A stretch of DNA of 64,000 bases from Aquilonibacter sp963820185 (lineage in GTDB: Bacteria; Vulcanimicrobiota; Vulcanimicrobiia; Vulcanimicrobiales; Vulcanimicrobiaceae), in assembly GCA_963820185.1 (NCBI GenBank), contig CAWFYV010000002.1, positions 496,001-560,000 of the forward strand, written 5' to 3'. Every line of letters begins with the position of its first letter. The first letter of the stretch is position 1. The position numbers and the translations under genes are program-made. Below the pieces are notes generated by a model. The model did no database searches. It was not told the DNA's origin and worked only from the letters and a program-made list of their open reading frames with translations. Shown here one piece after another: positions 49,508-59,197 of this stretch.

Positions 49508-51344
49508 GCTCGATGAAGAGGCTCACGATCGCGACATCGGCGGGCGTCACGCCGGGGATGCGGCTGGCTGCGCCGAGCGTACGTGGGCGCTGTGCGCTCA
49601 ACTTCTCGCGCGCCTCACGCGAGAGTGCCGCTAGTTCGGCATAGTCGAAGTTCCCGGGGATGAGCACGCGCTCGGTCTTGGCTGCGCGCTCGATCGCAAG
49701 CTCCTGACGGCGCACGTATCCCGCGATCTTGAGCTCGATCGTTGCGCGCTCGCCGACCGACGACGCGAGCGGCGGATCGAAACGCTCGGCAATATCACCA
49801 AACTCTAGCGTCGGGCGGCGCAGCGCATCGGCCAGCGTTGCCCCCACCTCGAAGTGCTCGTCCTTGATCCGCTCCACACCGACGCGCGTGCGCTCCGCGC
49901 GCGACATCGCCGCGTGCAGTGCGCGCTGCCGATCTTCGTATGCGTCCCACGTTGCATCGTCGACCAGGCCGAGCTCGCGACCGAGCGGCGTCAGGCGCGC
50001 GTCCGCATTGTCGTGGCGCAAGATCACGCGATGTTCGGCGCGCGAGGTCAGCATGCGATACGGTTCATCGACGCCTTTGGTCACGAGATCATCGATCAGC
50101 ACGCCGATGTACGCATCGCTGCGCGACAAGCGCAACGGTTCGCGTTCTTGCACCGCGCGCGCCGCGTTTACGCCGGCGATCAAGCCTTGCGCCGCCGCTT
50201 CTTCGTAGCCCGACGTGCCGTTGAGCTGTCCGCAATGGTAGAGTCCGCGATAGCGTCGTGTCTCGAGTGTGTCGTGCAATTCCGTCGGCGGAACCATATC
50301 GTATTCAACCGCATAGCCCGCACGCAACATCACGCACTCTTCGAGCCCGGGCAACGTGTGTAGCATCTCGATCTGAATCTCGGCAGGTAACGATGTGGAA
50401 AAGCCGCCGACATAGAGCGTCGGTTCGTTCCAGCCTTCGGGCTCGATGAAGAGTTGATGCGACGGATTGTGCGCGAACTTGACGACTTTATCTTCGATCG
50501 ATGGGCAGTAGCGCGGACCGATGCCCTCGATCAAATCGAGGCCGTAGAGCGGTGAATAGAGCAGGTTGTCGCGTACGAGCGTGTGCGTGCGCTCGTTGGT
50601 TTCCGTGATATAGCACGGATATTGCGGGCCGGCGAATTTCGCTTCGCTGGTGTACGAAAACAACAACGGCGTTGCACTCGGCGCTTGCATCATCATCGCG
50701 TCGTAGTCGACGCTCGTGCGATCGATGCGCGGTGGCGTGCCGGTCTTCAAACGCTTGGTCGGAAAACCAAGCCGGCGCAACGCGTGCGCGAGGCCGACCG
50801 CGGGCGCTTCACCGAAGCGGCCTTCGGCTTGCACCACGCTACCGCGAAAGGTCTTGCCGCCGAGAAACGTGCCGGTTGCGAGCACGACGCTGCGCGCAAA
50901 ATATTTCGTGCCGCCAGCGCACACAACACCGCGCACCATATCACCGTCGACGACGAGATCTTCGACCAGGCCTTGCACGATCGTGAGATTCGGCTGCGCG
51001 CGCAACACGTCGATCGCCATGCGTGCATACGCGGGTTTGTCCATCAGCTGGCGCAGGGCGCGGACCGCGGGGCCTTTGCTTTCGTTCAGGAAGCGCGAAT
51101 GCAAACTGCATTGGTCGGCGATACGCGCCATCGCGCCGCCCAGTGCATCGATCTCGCGCACGAGTTGGCCTTTCGCGCTGCCGCCAATCGACGGATTGCA
51201 CGGCAGCGTGCAGATCTTCTCGGGATCACCGGTAACGAGCATGGTGTCGACGCCGAGACGCGCTGACGCGAGCGCCGCTTCGACGCCCGCGTGACCACCT
51301 CCGACGACGATGACCCCCGCGTCATCACTGCGCATATGCGGCAT
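49482..51344 (-). CDS. mnmG: tRNA uridine-34 5-carboxymethylaminomethyl modification enzyme MnmG
   Basis: A 620-residue FAD protein that works with MnmE to modify wobble uridines. The FAD motif is VVGGGHAGVEAALASARLG. The conserved CNPSIGGSAKGQLVREIDALGG, ESKGPAVRALRQLMDKPAY and KTGTPPRID follow. The C-terminal tRNA-binding helical region includes LTSRAEHRVILRHDNADARL. It overlaps rsmG by 26 bp, as often seen near the origin. Confidence 0.97.
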   Translation of the reverse strand: MPHMRSDDAGVIVVGGGHAGVEAALASARLGVDTMLVTGDPEKICTLPCNPSIGGSAKGQLVREIDALGGAMARIADQCSLHSRFLNESKGPAVRALRQLMDKPAYARMAIDVLRAQPNLTIVQGLVEDLVVDGDMVRGVVCAGGTKYFARSVVLATGTFLGGKTFRGSVVQAEGRFGEAPAVGLAHALRRLGFPTKRLKTGTPPRIDRTSVDYDAMMMQAPSATPLLFSYTSEAKFAGPQYPCYITETNERTHTLVRDNLLYSPLYGLDLIEGIGPRYCPSIEDKVVKFAHNPSHQLFIEPEGWNEPTLYVGGFSTSLPAEIQIEMLHTLPGLEECVMLRAGYAVEYDMVPPTELHDTLETRRYRGLYHCGQLNGTSGYEEAAAQGLIAGVNAARAVQEREPLRLSRSDAYIGVLIDDLVTKGVDEPYRMLTSRAEHRVILRHDNADARLTPLGRELGLVDDATWDAYEDRQRALHAAMSRAERTRVGVERIKDEHFEVGATLADALRRPTLEFGDIAERFDPPLASSVGERATIELKIAGYVRRQELAIERAAKTERVLIPGNFDYAELAALSREAREKLSAQRPRTLGAASRIPGVTPADVAIVSLFIERERASRAS

Positions 51345-51400
51345 GCTAGGCTTGCGGTTTAGAAAGTCCGAAACGAAATACCCTACAACTTTATTAACTC

Positions 51401-51792
51401 ATGAAGATGCTTCCCATGACCCTGGGCGCGCTTTTTAGTGTTGCGGCGCTCGGTATGACGCCGGCCTCGCTCAAACGCTACCGACCATTACCGTAAACCA
51501 TCCAACGATGACCATGATGGTCGGACAGACGGCCGATGTTTATGTGTCATCGGAGGGGAGCTGGCCGGGCATCGCCGGCGGTACGTGCGGAAGCTATCCG
51601 CCCGGGAAGCCATCCGACATGGTCGCGATCACCAGCTTCGGGCAAACCAAAGGGAGCTCGCGCGGCAATCTCACGCTCTACCTGAAAGCCCAACACCCTG
51701 GGCACTGCTTCATCCGCTACAGCGTTACCGCCTACGACAAGGGGCAGTCTCACACGGCAACCACCCAGACGGACTTCACGGTGAAACCGTGA
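51401..51792 (+). CDS. Small exported Ig-like protein, first of a tandem pair, frameshifted after the signal peptide
   Basis: ATG 51401 opens a signal-peptide-like frame (MLPMTLGALFSVAALG) that stops at TAA after 31 codons. A one-base shift near 51470 joins it to AQTLPTITVNHPTMTMMVG and the rest of the domain, ending at 51792. The repaired product (~130 residues) aligns with the next gene: SWPGIAGGTCGSYPPGKP and YLKAQHPGHCFIRYSVTA match the paralogue's SWPGLDGTTCGAFPHSKP and DVKAQHPGTCYLRFAMTA. The two conserved cysteines probably pair after export. No named family is recognised. Confidence 0.6.
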
Positions 51793-52181
51793 GAAGGCTC
51801 GTGCCACGAGCGCTTGCGTCCGCCATCGCTGGAGCGCTCCTCGTTGCGCCGGCACTGGCCCAGACCATGAGCATCACTACGCGCCCGACAAACGTGACCC
51901 TGAAGGTCGGCCAAAGCCAGTACATTTATGTCGAGTCGCGCGGCAGCTGGCCGGGTCTTGATGGGACCACCTGCGGTGCGTTCCCACATTCGAAGCCCGG
52001 CGACACGGTAGCGGTCAGCAACGTTCACCAGATGAAGATGGGGCAAAGCGGCGCGATGTCGCTCGACGTGAAGGCGCAGCATCCGGGCACCTGCTATCTC
52101 CGCTTCGCCATGACCGCGGAAGACAAGAATGGCGATGTCAAAGAGCTCAAGGCAACCACGCACATCACGGTTATCCCGTGA
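51789..52181 (+). CDS. Small exported Ig-like protein, second of a tandem pair
   Basis: 130 residues from GTG 51789, overlapping the previous stop (GTGA). The signal peptide is SAIAGALLVAPALAQ, cleaved near ALA-QT. The mature beta-sandwich-like domain (~100 residues) has VTLKVGQSQYIYVESRGSWPG at its start and two cysteines (TTCGAF, GTCYLRF). This resembles a bacterial Ig-like or DUF-type surface domain. It is paralogous to the preceding gene and coupled to the next by GTGA overlap. Function unknown. Confidence 0.7.
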   Translation: MRRLVPRALASAIAGALLVAPALAQTMSITTRPTNVTLKVGQSQYIYVESRGSWPGLDGTTCGAFPHSKPGDTVAVSNVHQMKMGQSGAMSLDVKAQHPGTCYLRFAMTAEDKNGDVKELKATTHITVIP

Positions 52182-52495
52182 AAACGCTCGCGACGCTTGC
52201 ACTAGCGCTCGTGACCTTCTGGGGGACGCTGCTCGATCAAACGACGAACCAGCCGCTCACGGCTGTCCGCGTGAACGCGACCGGCCCCAGTACCGCGCGC
52301 GCCTCAACCGACTCGCGCGGCAAGTTCACGCTCGGCAATCTCAAGCCCGGGCACTACACGATTACCGTGCAATCGAAAGACGTGCCACTGCAGCGCTTCG
52401 AGTACAAGATCACCAAGGGCACGACGCAGACGATCAAAGCCTGCAGCACCACGCTCGACTATCACTGCGGTTCGCCCGGCGGCGGCGGCGCTTAG
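52178..52495 (+). CDS. Exported carboxypeptidase-regulatory-like domain protein
   Basis: 105 residues with a signal peptide (LATLALALVTFWGTL). The sequence VTFWGTLLDQTTNQPLTAVRVNATGP...ASTDSRGKFTLGNLKPGHYTITV is a transthyretin-like CarboxypepD_reg unit, a beta-sandwich common in secreted proteins (key residues: LTAVRV, DSRGKFTLGNLKPGHY). Two cysteines close to the end (KACSTT, DYHCGSP) may form a disulfide. It ends in a glycine run. It is translationally coupled to the Ig-like pair, forming a three-gene exported set inserted between mnmG and mnmE. Confidence 0.75.
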   Translation: MKTLATLALALVTFWGTLLDQTTNQPLTAVRVNATGPSTARASTDSRGKFTLGNLKPGHYTITVQSKDVPLQRFEYKITKGTTQTIKACSTTLDYHCGSPGGGGA

Positions 52496-53031
52496 CCCGT
52501 TGCGTGCGAGCGCAGGCGGAACGAGAACACGATCATCACGATGCCAAAGAGAATCGCGTAGAACCCGATGAGGTAGATGACCGTGACGATGCCGATGAGC
52601 GGAAAAATGTACAGCAACACGCCAAAGACAATTGAAAGCACGCCGCCGAGAATCAACCAGAATTCGTTGGGGATCAGCTTGCGCATTTGCACGGCCGCGA
52701 CGATCTCGAGGATGCCGGTCAAAACCGCCCAGATCGCGATCGTAAAGTAGAGCGCAAGCCCGGCAATGCCCGGATAAAAGACGACGATCGCAGCGATCAC
52801 CAGTCCAACGATGCCTTCGAGCAAGAACGCCCACCAACGTTGGTGCGTTTCGGCCGCGCGCACCGCCGAGATCAACGCAAAGACGCCGTCGACGAACGCG
52901 TAGGCACCAAACAGGATCACGAGGACCACGGCAACGCCGCCGGGCCAGAAGAAGGCGAGGAGTCCAAAGATCACGGCAGCGATGCCGCGGAGCAGAAGGG
53001 CCCACCAGTTTCGCGCGAGCGCGTGCAACAT
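52492..53031 (-). CDS. HdeD-like membrane protein (DUF308)
   Basis: 179 residues with six membrane helices arranged as three repeated pairs. GIAAVIFGLLAFFWPG, GIVGLVIAAIVVFYPGIAG and GVLSIVFGVLLYIFPLIG show the repeated G-x3-[IL]-x-G-[IL]...P pattern. HdeD proteins are linked to acid resistance in E. coli; the role in other bacteria is unclear. It stands just downstream of mnmE (13-bp gap) on the same strand and overlaps the end of the convergent exported gene by 4 bp. Confidence 0.85.
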   Translation of the reverse strand: MLHALARNWWALLLRGIAAVIFGLLAFFWPGGVAVVLVILFGAYAFVDGVFALISAVRAAETHQRWWAFLLEGIVGLVIAAIVVFYPGIAGLALYFTIAIWAVLTGILEIVAAVQMRKLIPNEFWLILGGVLSIVFGVLLYIFPLIGIVTVIYLIGFYAILFGIVMIVFSFRLRSHATG

Positions 53032-53044
53032 TGTGTCGTTCCTC

Positions 53045-54381
53045 CTATTTCCCGATGCAGAATCGACTGAAGACGCCGCTGAGCACGTCTTCTGCGGCGA
53101 CGTCTCCGGTGACGTGCCCGAGCGCGGCGTAGGCCTCCTGCAGATCGCCGACGATCAAATCGATCGCCGCACCTTCGTGCAGCGTCGCACGCGCGGCATC
53201 GAGCGCGTGCGCCGCCGTGGTCACTGCCGAAAATTCGCGCAACGATGCGAGGTGCGGGCGCTCGAGATCCGGCACGTCGCCACCCCAGCCCACGCGCGCG
53301 AGCGCCGCACGCAGCGCGCGGAGCGTTCCCGCTTCGTACACGCTGCCGCTGATGGCATCCGGGATCGCCGCTTCGCGCGCCCCGGCTTCACCTACATCGG
53401 CTTTATTGAAGAAGACGACGCGCTCGCGCTCGGCCGTTTCGGTAAGCAGCGTGCGGGCTTCGGGCGAGAGCGGCGGCGCGCCGTCGAGCACGACCAATGC
53501 AATGCGTGCCGAGGCGAGCGCACGGTGCGAGCGCTCGATACCGGCAGCCTCCAAGCGGTCGGCGTGTTGGCGGATACCGGCGGTGTCGACCAAACGCACG
53601 CGCACGCCGTCGATGGCGATCGACTCCTCAATCGTGTCGCGCGTCGTGCCCGCAATCTCGGAGACGAGCGCGCGATCCTCGCCGAGCAACGCGTTGAGCA
53701 ACGACGACTTGCCCGCGTTGGGCGGCCCAACGATCGCCACGGTTATCCCCTCGCGCACGAGCCGTCCGACTTCGCCGTCGCGCTGCAATCGCTGCAGTTC
53801 CGCGATGAGCGCATCGAGTTCGCCGTGCACGCGCGCCCGATCGGGATCGGGCACTTCGTCGGGAAAATCGATCGCGCCGCTGCACTCTTCGACGATCGTG
53901 ACCAGGCGCTCGCGCAGTGCATTGACCTCGCTTGCAAGCCCGCCGCCTAGATTCGCGAGCGCCGCGCGTGCGGCCGAGCGGGTCTCGGCGTCGATCAAGT
54001 CGGCGACGGCGCCGGCCGCATGGAGATCCATCTTGCCGTGCATGAACGCGCGACGCGTGAACTCGCCCGGTTCGGCCAGGCGCGCGCCGCACGCGATCAG
54101 CGTGCGCAAAACCTCACGCACAACGACCGGCGAACCGTGCACTTGCAGTTCGAGCATGTCCTCGCCGGTGTAGCTGTGCGGCTGCGGCGCAAAGATCGCG
54201 ACACCGCGGTCGATTGCGTCGCCGCGTTCGTCGAGGATCGTGACATAGTGGGCGTAGCGTGGTTGTAAGCGCGTCGAGGGGATCATGCGCTGCGCGATCG
54301 GTAAGGTTTGCGGCCCGCTGACGCGCACGATCGCAATCGCCCCGCGCCCCGGCGGGGTCGCAAGCGCAGCGATCGTCTCGC

Positions 54382-54385
<4 letters not shown>
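53045..54385 (-). CDS. mnmE: tRNA modification GTPase MnmE
   Basis: 446 residues; the partner of MnmG. The N-terminal folate-binding domain has IAALATPPGRGAIAIVRVSG and HSYTGEDMLELQVHGSPVV. The G domain has G1 GPPNAGKSSLLNALLG, G2 GTTRDTIEE, G3 DTAG and G4 NKAD. The C-terminal helix ends with the catalytic Cys in RFCIGK. The ATG overlaps the stop of the solute-binding lipoprotein gene by 4 bp. Confidence 0.97.
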
Positions 54386-55927
<1,542 letters not shown>

Positions 55928-55935
<8 letters not shown>

Positions 55936-56374
55936 CCTTGCGGAATCGTTCGATGGCCTGCGCAAGTCCTTGCGGATCGTCGGTTCCGAGGGTCACGCCG
56001 CCGGCGTTGCGCTTGAAAATCTCGACGGCTTGAAAGCCGCCGACATTCCAAAGCCAGCCATGCCAGATCGTCCAGTGGATGCCAAAGCCTTCGAAGAGAT
56101 TGGTCTGCGTGACCTCGGCATGATCGATCGCACGCATGGCAATTGAGCCGCCCGGCCATCCCCACCCGAAATACCACGTCACCGCTGCGGAGTCGACACG
56201 AATCGTCAGCCGCGAAAACAGCAGCGCCGCGAGCACGAGGATGCCCATCGGGAGGGACGCGGGCACCAGCATCGCGAGGCGCGGATCCCTCGACCATGCC
56301 CAGAAGATCACGACACTCACGACCAACGCAAGAACCCACATCCAATAGGCTTGTTGCGTGCGTGCGTACGGCAT
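55928..56374 (-). CDS. Membrane protein of unknown function
   Basis: 148 residues. Two N-terminal helices (WVLALVVSVVIFWAW and LPMGILVLAALLFSRL) are followed by a soluble beta-rich domain of ~85 residues. That domain has aromatic clusters (TWYFGWGWPGG, HWTIWHGWLWNVGG) and ends TLGTDDPQGLAQAIERF, a layout like bacterial PH-domain (DUF304/bPH) proteins. The family call is tentative. The stop overlaps the solute-binding gene start by 8 bp. A terminator follows khpB upstream, so this gene starts a new unit with the lipoprotein and mnmE. Confidence 0.65.
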
Positions 56375-56391
56375 GCCGTCTCCTACTAAGG

Positions 56392-56417
56392 AAAACGGCG
56401 CGGGTTACGCGCCGTTT
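56392..56417 (-). terminator. Rho-independent terminator after khpB
   Basis: On the minus strand, AAACGGCGCG pairs with CGCGCCGTTT around a short TAACC loop and is followed by TTTTCCTT. It lies 5 bp past the khpB stop and separates the rpmH-rnpA-yidD-yidC-khpB unit from the next genes. Confidence 0.75.
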
Positions 56418-56421
56418 GCCT

Positions 56422-57102
56422 TTATGCTTCGGTCGGGAAAACTACCACACAGCGTTCGGGCTCTTCGCCCTCCGATTCGGTGCGGACGGCGACATTCTCG
56501 GAAATCGCGAGGTGCACGATCTTGCGTTCCGACGGGAGCATCGGTTCGAGCTTGTGCGGTTTGCCGTCGCGCAGCACGCGCTCGACCGTCGCTAACGCGA
56601 GTTCGATGAGCTGATCGGCGCGCCGCGCACGATAGCCTTCCGCGTCGATCGTGTAGTAGCGCCGGTTGTTGCGCACGCCGGCGTTGATGATGTTGTTGAA
56701 GATCAGGTTGAGCGCTTCGAGCGTGTTCCCGTGGCGGCCGATCAGCATCGCGAGATCGGGTCCCGTCACTTCGAGATATTCGCCCTCTTTGCGCGGGATG
56801 TAGCCGATATCGACCTTGTCCATCCCCATCTGCGTCAGAATCGAGGCGAGCAAATCGCGCGCGGGCTTGGCATCATCGGGCAGCGCGTGCGTCGAGCGCT
56901 CGCGTGGCGTGTGCTGATAGCCGCCACGACGGCCACCGCCGTTGTAGCCACCGCCGCGGCCACCGCCACCGCGTCCACCGCCGCCGGTGCGCGGAGCGCC
57001 GCTGCCACCGCCGGTGCGTTCGCCGGTCGTCTTGCCCGGAATCTGGCGATCGCGAATGTTCGCCGGTTGTTCTTCGAACTCGTAGTCGTCTTCGTAGAGC
57101 AT
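56422..57102 (-). CDS. khpB: KhpB/Jag RNA-binding protein with RGG-rich linker
   Basis: 226 residues. The N-terminal ~80 residues are acidic then Gly/Arg-rich (TGGGGRGGGGRGGGYNGGG, a RGG-like tract). They replace the usual Jag_N domain. A KH domain (GEYLEVTGPDLAMLIGRHGNTLEALN, with the GRHG variant of GxxG) and a C-terminal R3H domain (IELALATVERVLRDGKPHKLEPMLPSERKIVHLAI) follow. It binds RNA, probably with KhpA, and affects cell-wall growth in Firmicutes. It lies 1 bp after yidC in the standard origin cluster. Confidence 0.93.
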   Translation of the reverse strand: MLYEDDYEFEEQPANIRDRQIPGKTTGERTGGGSGAPRTGGGGRGGGGRGGGYNGGGRRGGYQHTPRERSTHALPDDAKPARDLLASILTQMGMDKVDIGYIPRKEGEYLEVTGPDLAMLIGRHGNTLEALNLIFNNIINAGVRNNRRYYTIDAEGYRARRADQLIELALATVERVLRDGKPHKLEPMLPSERKIVHLAISENVAVRTESEGEEPERCVVVFPTEA

Positions 57103-57103
57103 C

Positions 57104-57940
57104 TTAGGATTTTGCGCCTTTCTTATTTTTGCGCCGTGAACCGTTGCCGCTGGTCAGCGATAGCGCCGCGTCGTCCGGCGGAACATCGTCGGTGATCACG
57201 TGCGTGCTGTCGATGAACGAGAGCGGCTCGTGGAAGCGCCGCAGCATGAACAACTGTTGTGCCATCTGCAAAATATTCGAACAGAGCCAATAGAGCAGCA
57301 GCGCCGACGGCCACGCATATTGAAAACCGAACACGAACAGCATCACCGGCGACAGGAACGACATCAGCTTCTGCGTCTGCGCCTGCGAAGGATCGGTCGC
57401 GGGCATCGTGCCGTAGCGCATGCTTACGTACATCGAGAGTCCGTAGAGCACGAGCAGCACCGCGTCGGCGCTCGCGAGATTCGGTGCGAACAGCGGCACG
57501 TGGCCGAAAATCATCGGTGCGTGCAACGAAACTGCCGAGCCGATCCACAAGAAGTGCTGCGTCGCATACAGCGGCTTCTGCTGCAGCACCATATAAAGGA
57601 CGCTGATGATGAACGGATATTGGAGCAACAGCGGAAAGCAGCCCGCGAGCGGATTGACGCCCTCGGTCTTGTAGAGTGCCATCGTCTCTTGCTGTAGCCG
57701 CTGCTGATCGCCCTTATATTTGGCTTGCAGCGCTTTGATCTTCGGCGCGACCTTTTGCATCGCCATCATCGATTTGAACTGCTGCGCGTTGAGCGGCCAA
57801 AAAACGATGCGGAAGAGTACCGCGAGCACGATCAGGCTCCAGCCAAGATTGTGCAGTGGCATATTGATGTAGTTCACGACGGTGGTGAGGCCGGCCACAA
57901 TGGGATCGAGCAGCCAGTTCGAGGCGAGGAGGAGGTGCAA
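57104..57940 (-). CDS. yidC: Membrane protein insertase YidC/OxaI
   Basis: 278 residues from TTG 57940, preceded by AGGTAAG. Five helices form the insertase core: GWSLIVLAVLFRIVFWPLN with the hydrophilic-groove Arg, PLLLQYPFIISVLYMVL, and PVMLFVFGFQYAWPSALLLYWLCSNIL. KSMMAMQKVAPKIKALQAKYKGD is the cytoplasmic coiled-coil hairpin. There is no large periplasmic P1 domain, so it is of the short Gram-positive-like type. The tail is basic (RRKNKKGAKS) and may bind ribosomes. Confidence 0.96.
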   Translation of the reverse strand: MHLLLASNWLLDPIVAGLTTVVNYINMPLHNLGWSLIVLAVLFRIVFWPLNAQQFKSMMAMQKVAPKIKALQAKYKGDQQRLQQETMALYKTEGVNPLAGCFPLLLQYPFIISVLYMVLQQKPLYATQHFLWIGSAVSLHAPMIFGHVPLFAPNLASADAVLLVLYGLSMYVSMRYGTMPATDPSQAQTQKLMSFLSPVMLFVFGFQYAWPSALLLYWLCSNILQMAQQLFMLRRFHEPLSFIDSTHVITDDVPPDDAALSLTSGNGSRRKNKKGAKS

Positions 57941-57943
57941 CGC

Positions 57944-58180
57944 TTACCTTTCGACGGATGGGGGCACGCGATCGGGCACGAGATCGACTCCGCCCGGGTG
58001 CCACGGGTGGCAGCGCACGACGCGCATGAGTGCAAGTGCGATGCCGTGGATCGCCCCATGCTTCTGGATCGCCTCGGCCGCATACTGCGAGCAGCTTGGA
58101 TAGAAACGGCAACGCGGGCCCAGTAGCTTGGAAAGCGTGCCCTGGTAGAGGCGGATGAGCAGAATCAGGAGCGTGCGCAT
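57944..58180 (-). CDS. yidD: Membrane protein insertion efficiency factor YidD
   Basis: 78 residues. The family signature is intact: LIRLYQGTLSKLLGPRCRFYPSCSQYAAEAI, with three conserved cysteines and then RVVRCHPWHPGGVDLVP (key elements: CRFYPSCSQY and HPWHPGG). It sits between rnpA (11-bp gap) and yidC (3-bp gap), its usual place. Confidence 0.96.
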   Translation of the reverse strand: MRTLLILLIRLYQGTLSKLLGPRCRFYPSCSQYAAEAIQKHGAIHGIALALMRVVRCHPWHPGGVDLVPDRVPPSVER

Positions 58181-58191
58181 AAGACCGTGTG

Positions 58192-58509
58192 CTATACCAG
58201 CGCCCGCTCGAGTTCGTTTCGCAGTTGGGCAAAGGGCGCGGCCGCTGCGGTAGGCCGCGCTACGACCAAGAGCCGCAGGCGGCGCTGCGCCAACAGCTGC
58301 TGCAAAATCGCCGCCACCCGGCGGCGAACTTTATTGCGAACGACCGCATTGCCGACCGGCTTTGCGACCGTGATACCTACGACCGAGGTGCGATCGGCTG
58401 CGTGGGGTTCTGCCCGATAGACGGTCAGAGCGCCGAGCGCTACGCGCCGGCCACGCTGGCGCATGCGGGAAAACTCCGCGGGGCGCCGCAGGCTGGCATA
58501 CGGGCGCAT
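58192..58509 (-). CDS. rnpA: Ribonuclease P protein component
   Basis: 105 residues from ATG 58509, which overlaps the rpmH stop (TGATG). The RNR motif is VVRNKVRRRV, and FSRMRQRGRRVALGALTVY is the central beta-sheet. It assists the RNase P RNA in trimming tRNA 5' ends. The upstream extension of the frame covers rpmH in another frame and is not used. Confidence 0.95.
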   Translation of the reverse strand: MRPYASLRRPAEFSRMRQRGRRVALGALTVYRAEPHAADRTSVVGITVAKPVGNAVVRNKVRRRVAAILQQLLAQRRLRLLVVARPTAAAAPFAQLRNELERALV

Positions 58510-58643
58510 CAGACGCTGAGGCGGTGACGCCCCTTCTTGCGGCGGCGCGCAAGCACCGCGCGGCCGTTCTTCGTGCTCATGCGCTCGAGGAACCCGTGGA
58601 CGCGCTTGCGGCGCTTGTTGTGCGGCTGGAACGTCCGCTTCAT
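58509..58643 (-). CDS. rpmH: 50S ribosomal protein bL34
   Basis: 44 residues, MKRTFQPHNKRRKRVHGF..., containing the L34 signature TFQPHNKRRKRVHGFLERM and the basic NGRAVLARRRKKGRHRLS tail. It is too short for ordinary gene calling but unmistakable. An AGGAG ribosome-binding site lies about 11 bases before the ATG. It is first in the rpmH-rnpA-yidD-yidC-khpB unit. Confidence 0.97.
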   Translation of the reverse strand: MKRTFQPHNKRRKRVHGFLERMSTKNGRAVLARRRKKGRHRLSV

Positions 58644-58700
58644 GATCGACTCTTACTCCTAAAGGAAAATAGCCGCCCTGCCGGCGGCACACAGCGCCTT

Positions 58701-58730
58701 AGTATAGGGGAGGCCCCGGCAACGCGTCAA
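58701..58730 (-). promoter_or_regulatory. Predicted sigma-70-type promoter of the rpmH operon
   Basis: On the minus strand, TTGACG (58730-58725) and TATACT (58706-58701) are separated by 18 bp. The predicted start is near 58694, giving a ~50-base leader. CCGGCAACG/CGTTGCCGG, an inverted repeat around 58714-58744, overlaps the -35 region and could be a regulatory site. The rest of 58644-58822 shows nothing else except the ribosome-binding site of the rightward gene. Confidence 0.65.
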
Positions 58731-58822
58731 CCTCGTTGCCGGCCCAACGCCCCCAAAATAGGGCAAAGGTCTCTAGTGGGCGCCTGCCTGCATAGCGTAG
58801 GCTCGTAGCGGAGGGTGAAAAG

Positions 58823-59197
58823 ATGACTCAGCGCATCGCCGCGGCGAGCGTCCTCGCTGCATTCCTCATCCCTCTTGGCGCCAACGCCGCAACGACGACG
58901 ATGACCGTCAAGAGCGCCCAAACCTTCGCGGTTCCCGGCACGAGCGTCACCGCACGGGTCGCGCAAGTCGTGGATTTTACTTCGCAAGGCTGCGAAGGCG
59001 GCCCACAGGGCTGCCCCGATCGCGTCGTGCTCACCGTGACCAACGGCAAAGCCTCGACGACGATCACGCTCTACGTGCCGCACACCGCAAGTCAACGTAG
59101 CGCGGCCGTCGATCGCAAAACGGTCTACGGCGTGCAGTTCATTTTGACATCGGTACATCTAAGCACGGCGTCGTTGCAAACGGTGAACACGCCATGA
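58823..59197 (+). CDS. Small exported protein of unknown function
   Basis: 124 residues with a signal peptide (IAAASVLAAFLIPLGANA, cleavage near NAA). The mature part is beta-rich and Thr/Ser/Val-rich, with one Cys pair (SQGCEGGPQGCPDR) likely to form a disulfide loop. A strong GGAGGG ribosome-binding site precedes the ATG. It overlaps the next gene by 4 bp (ATGA), so the two exported proteins are made together. No family is recognised. Confidence 0.75.
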   Translation: MTQRIAAASVLAAFLIPLGANAATTTMTVKSAQTFAVPGTSVTARVAQVVDFTSQGCEGGPQGCPDRVVLTVTNGKASTTITLYVPHTASQRSAAVDRKTVYGVQFILTSVHLSTASLQTVNTP

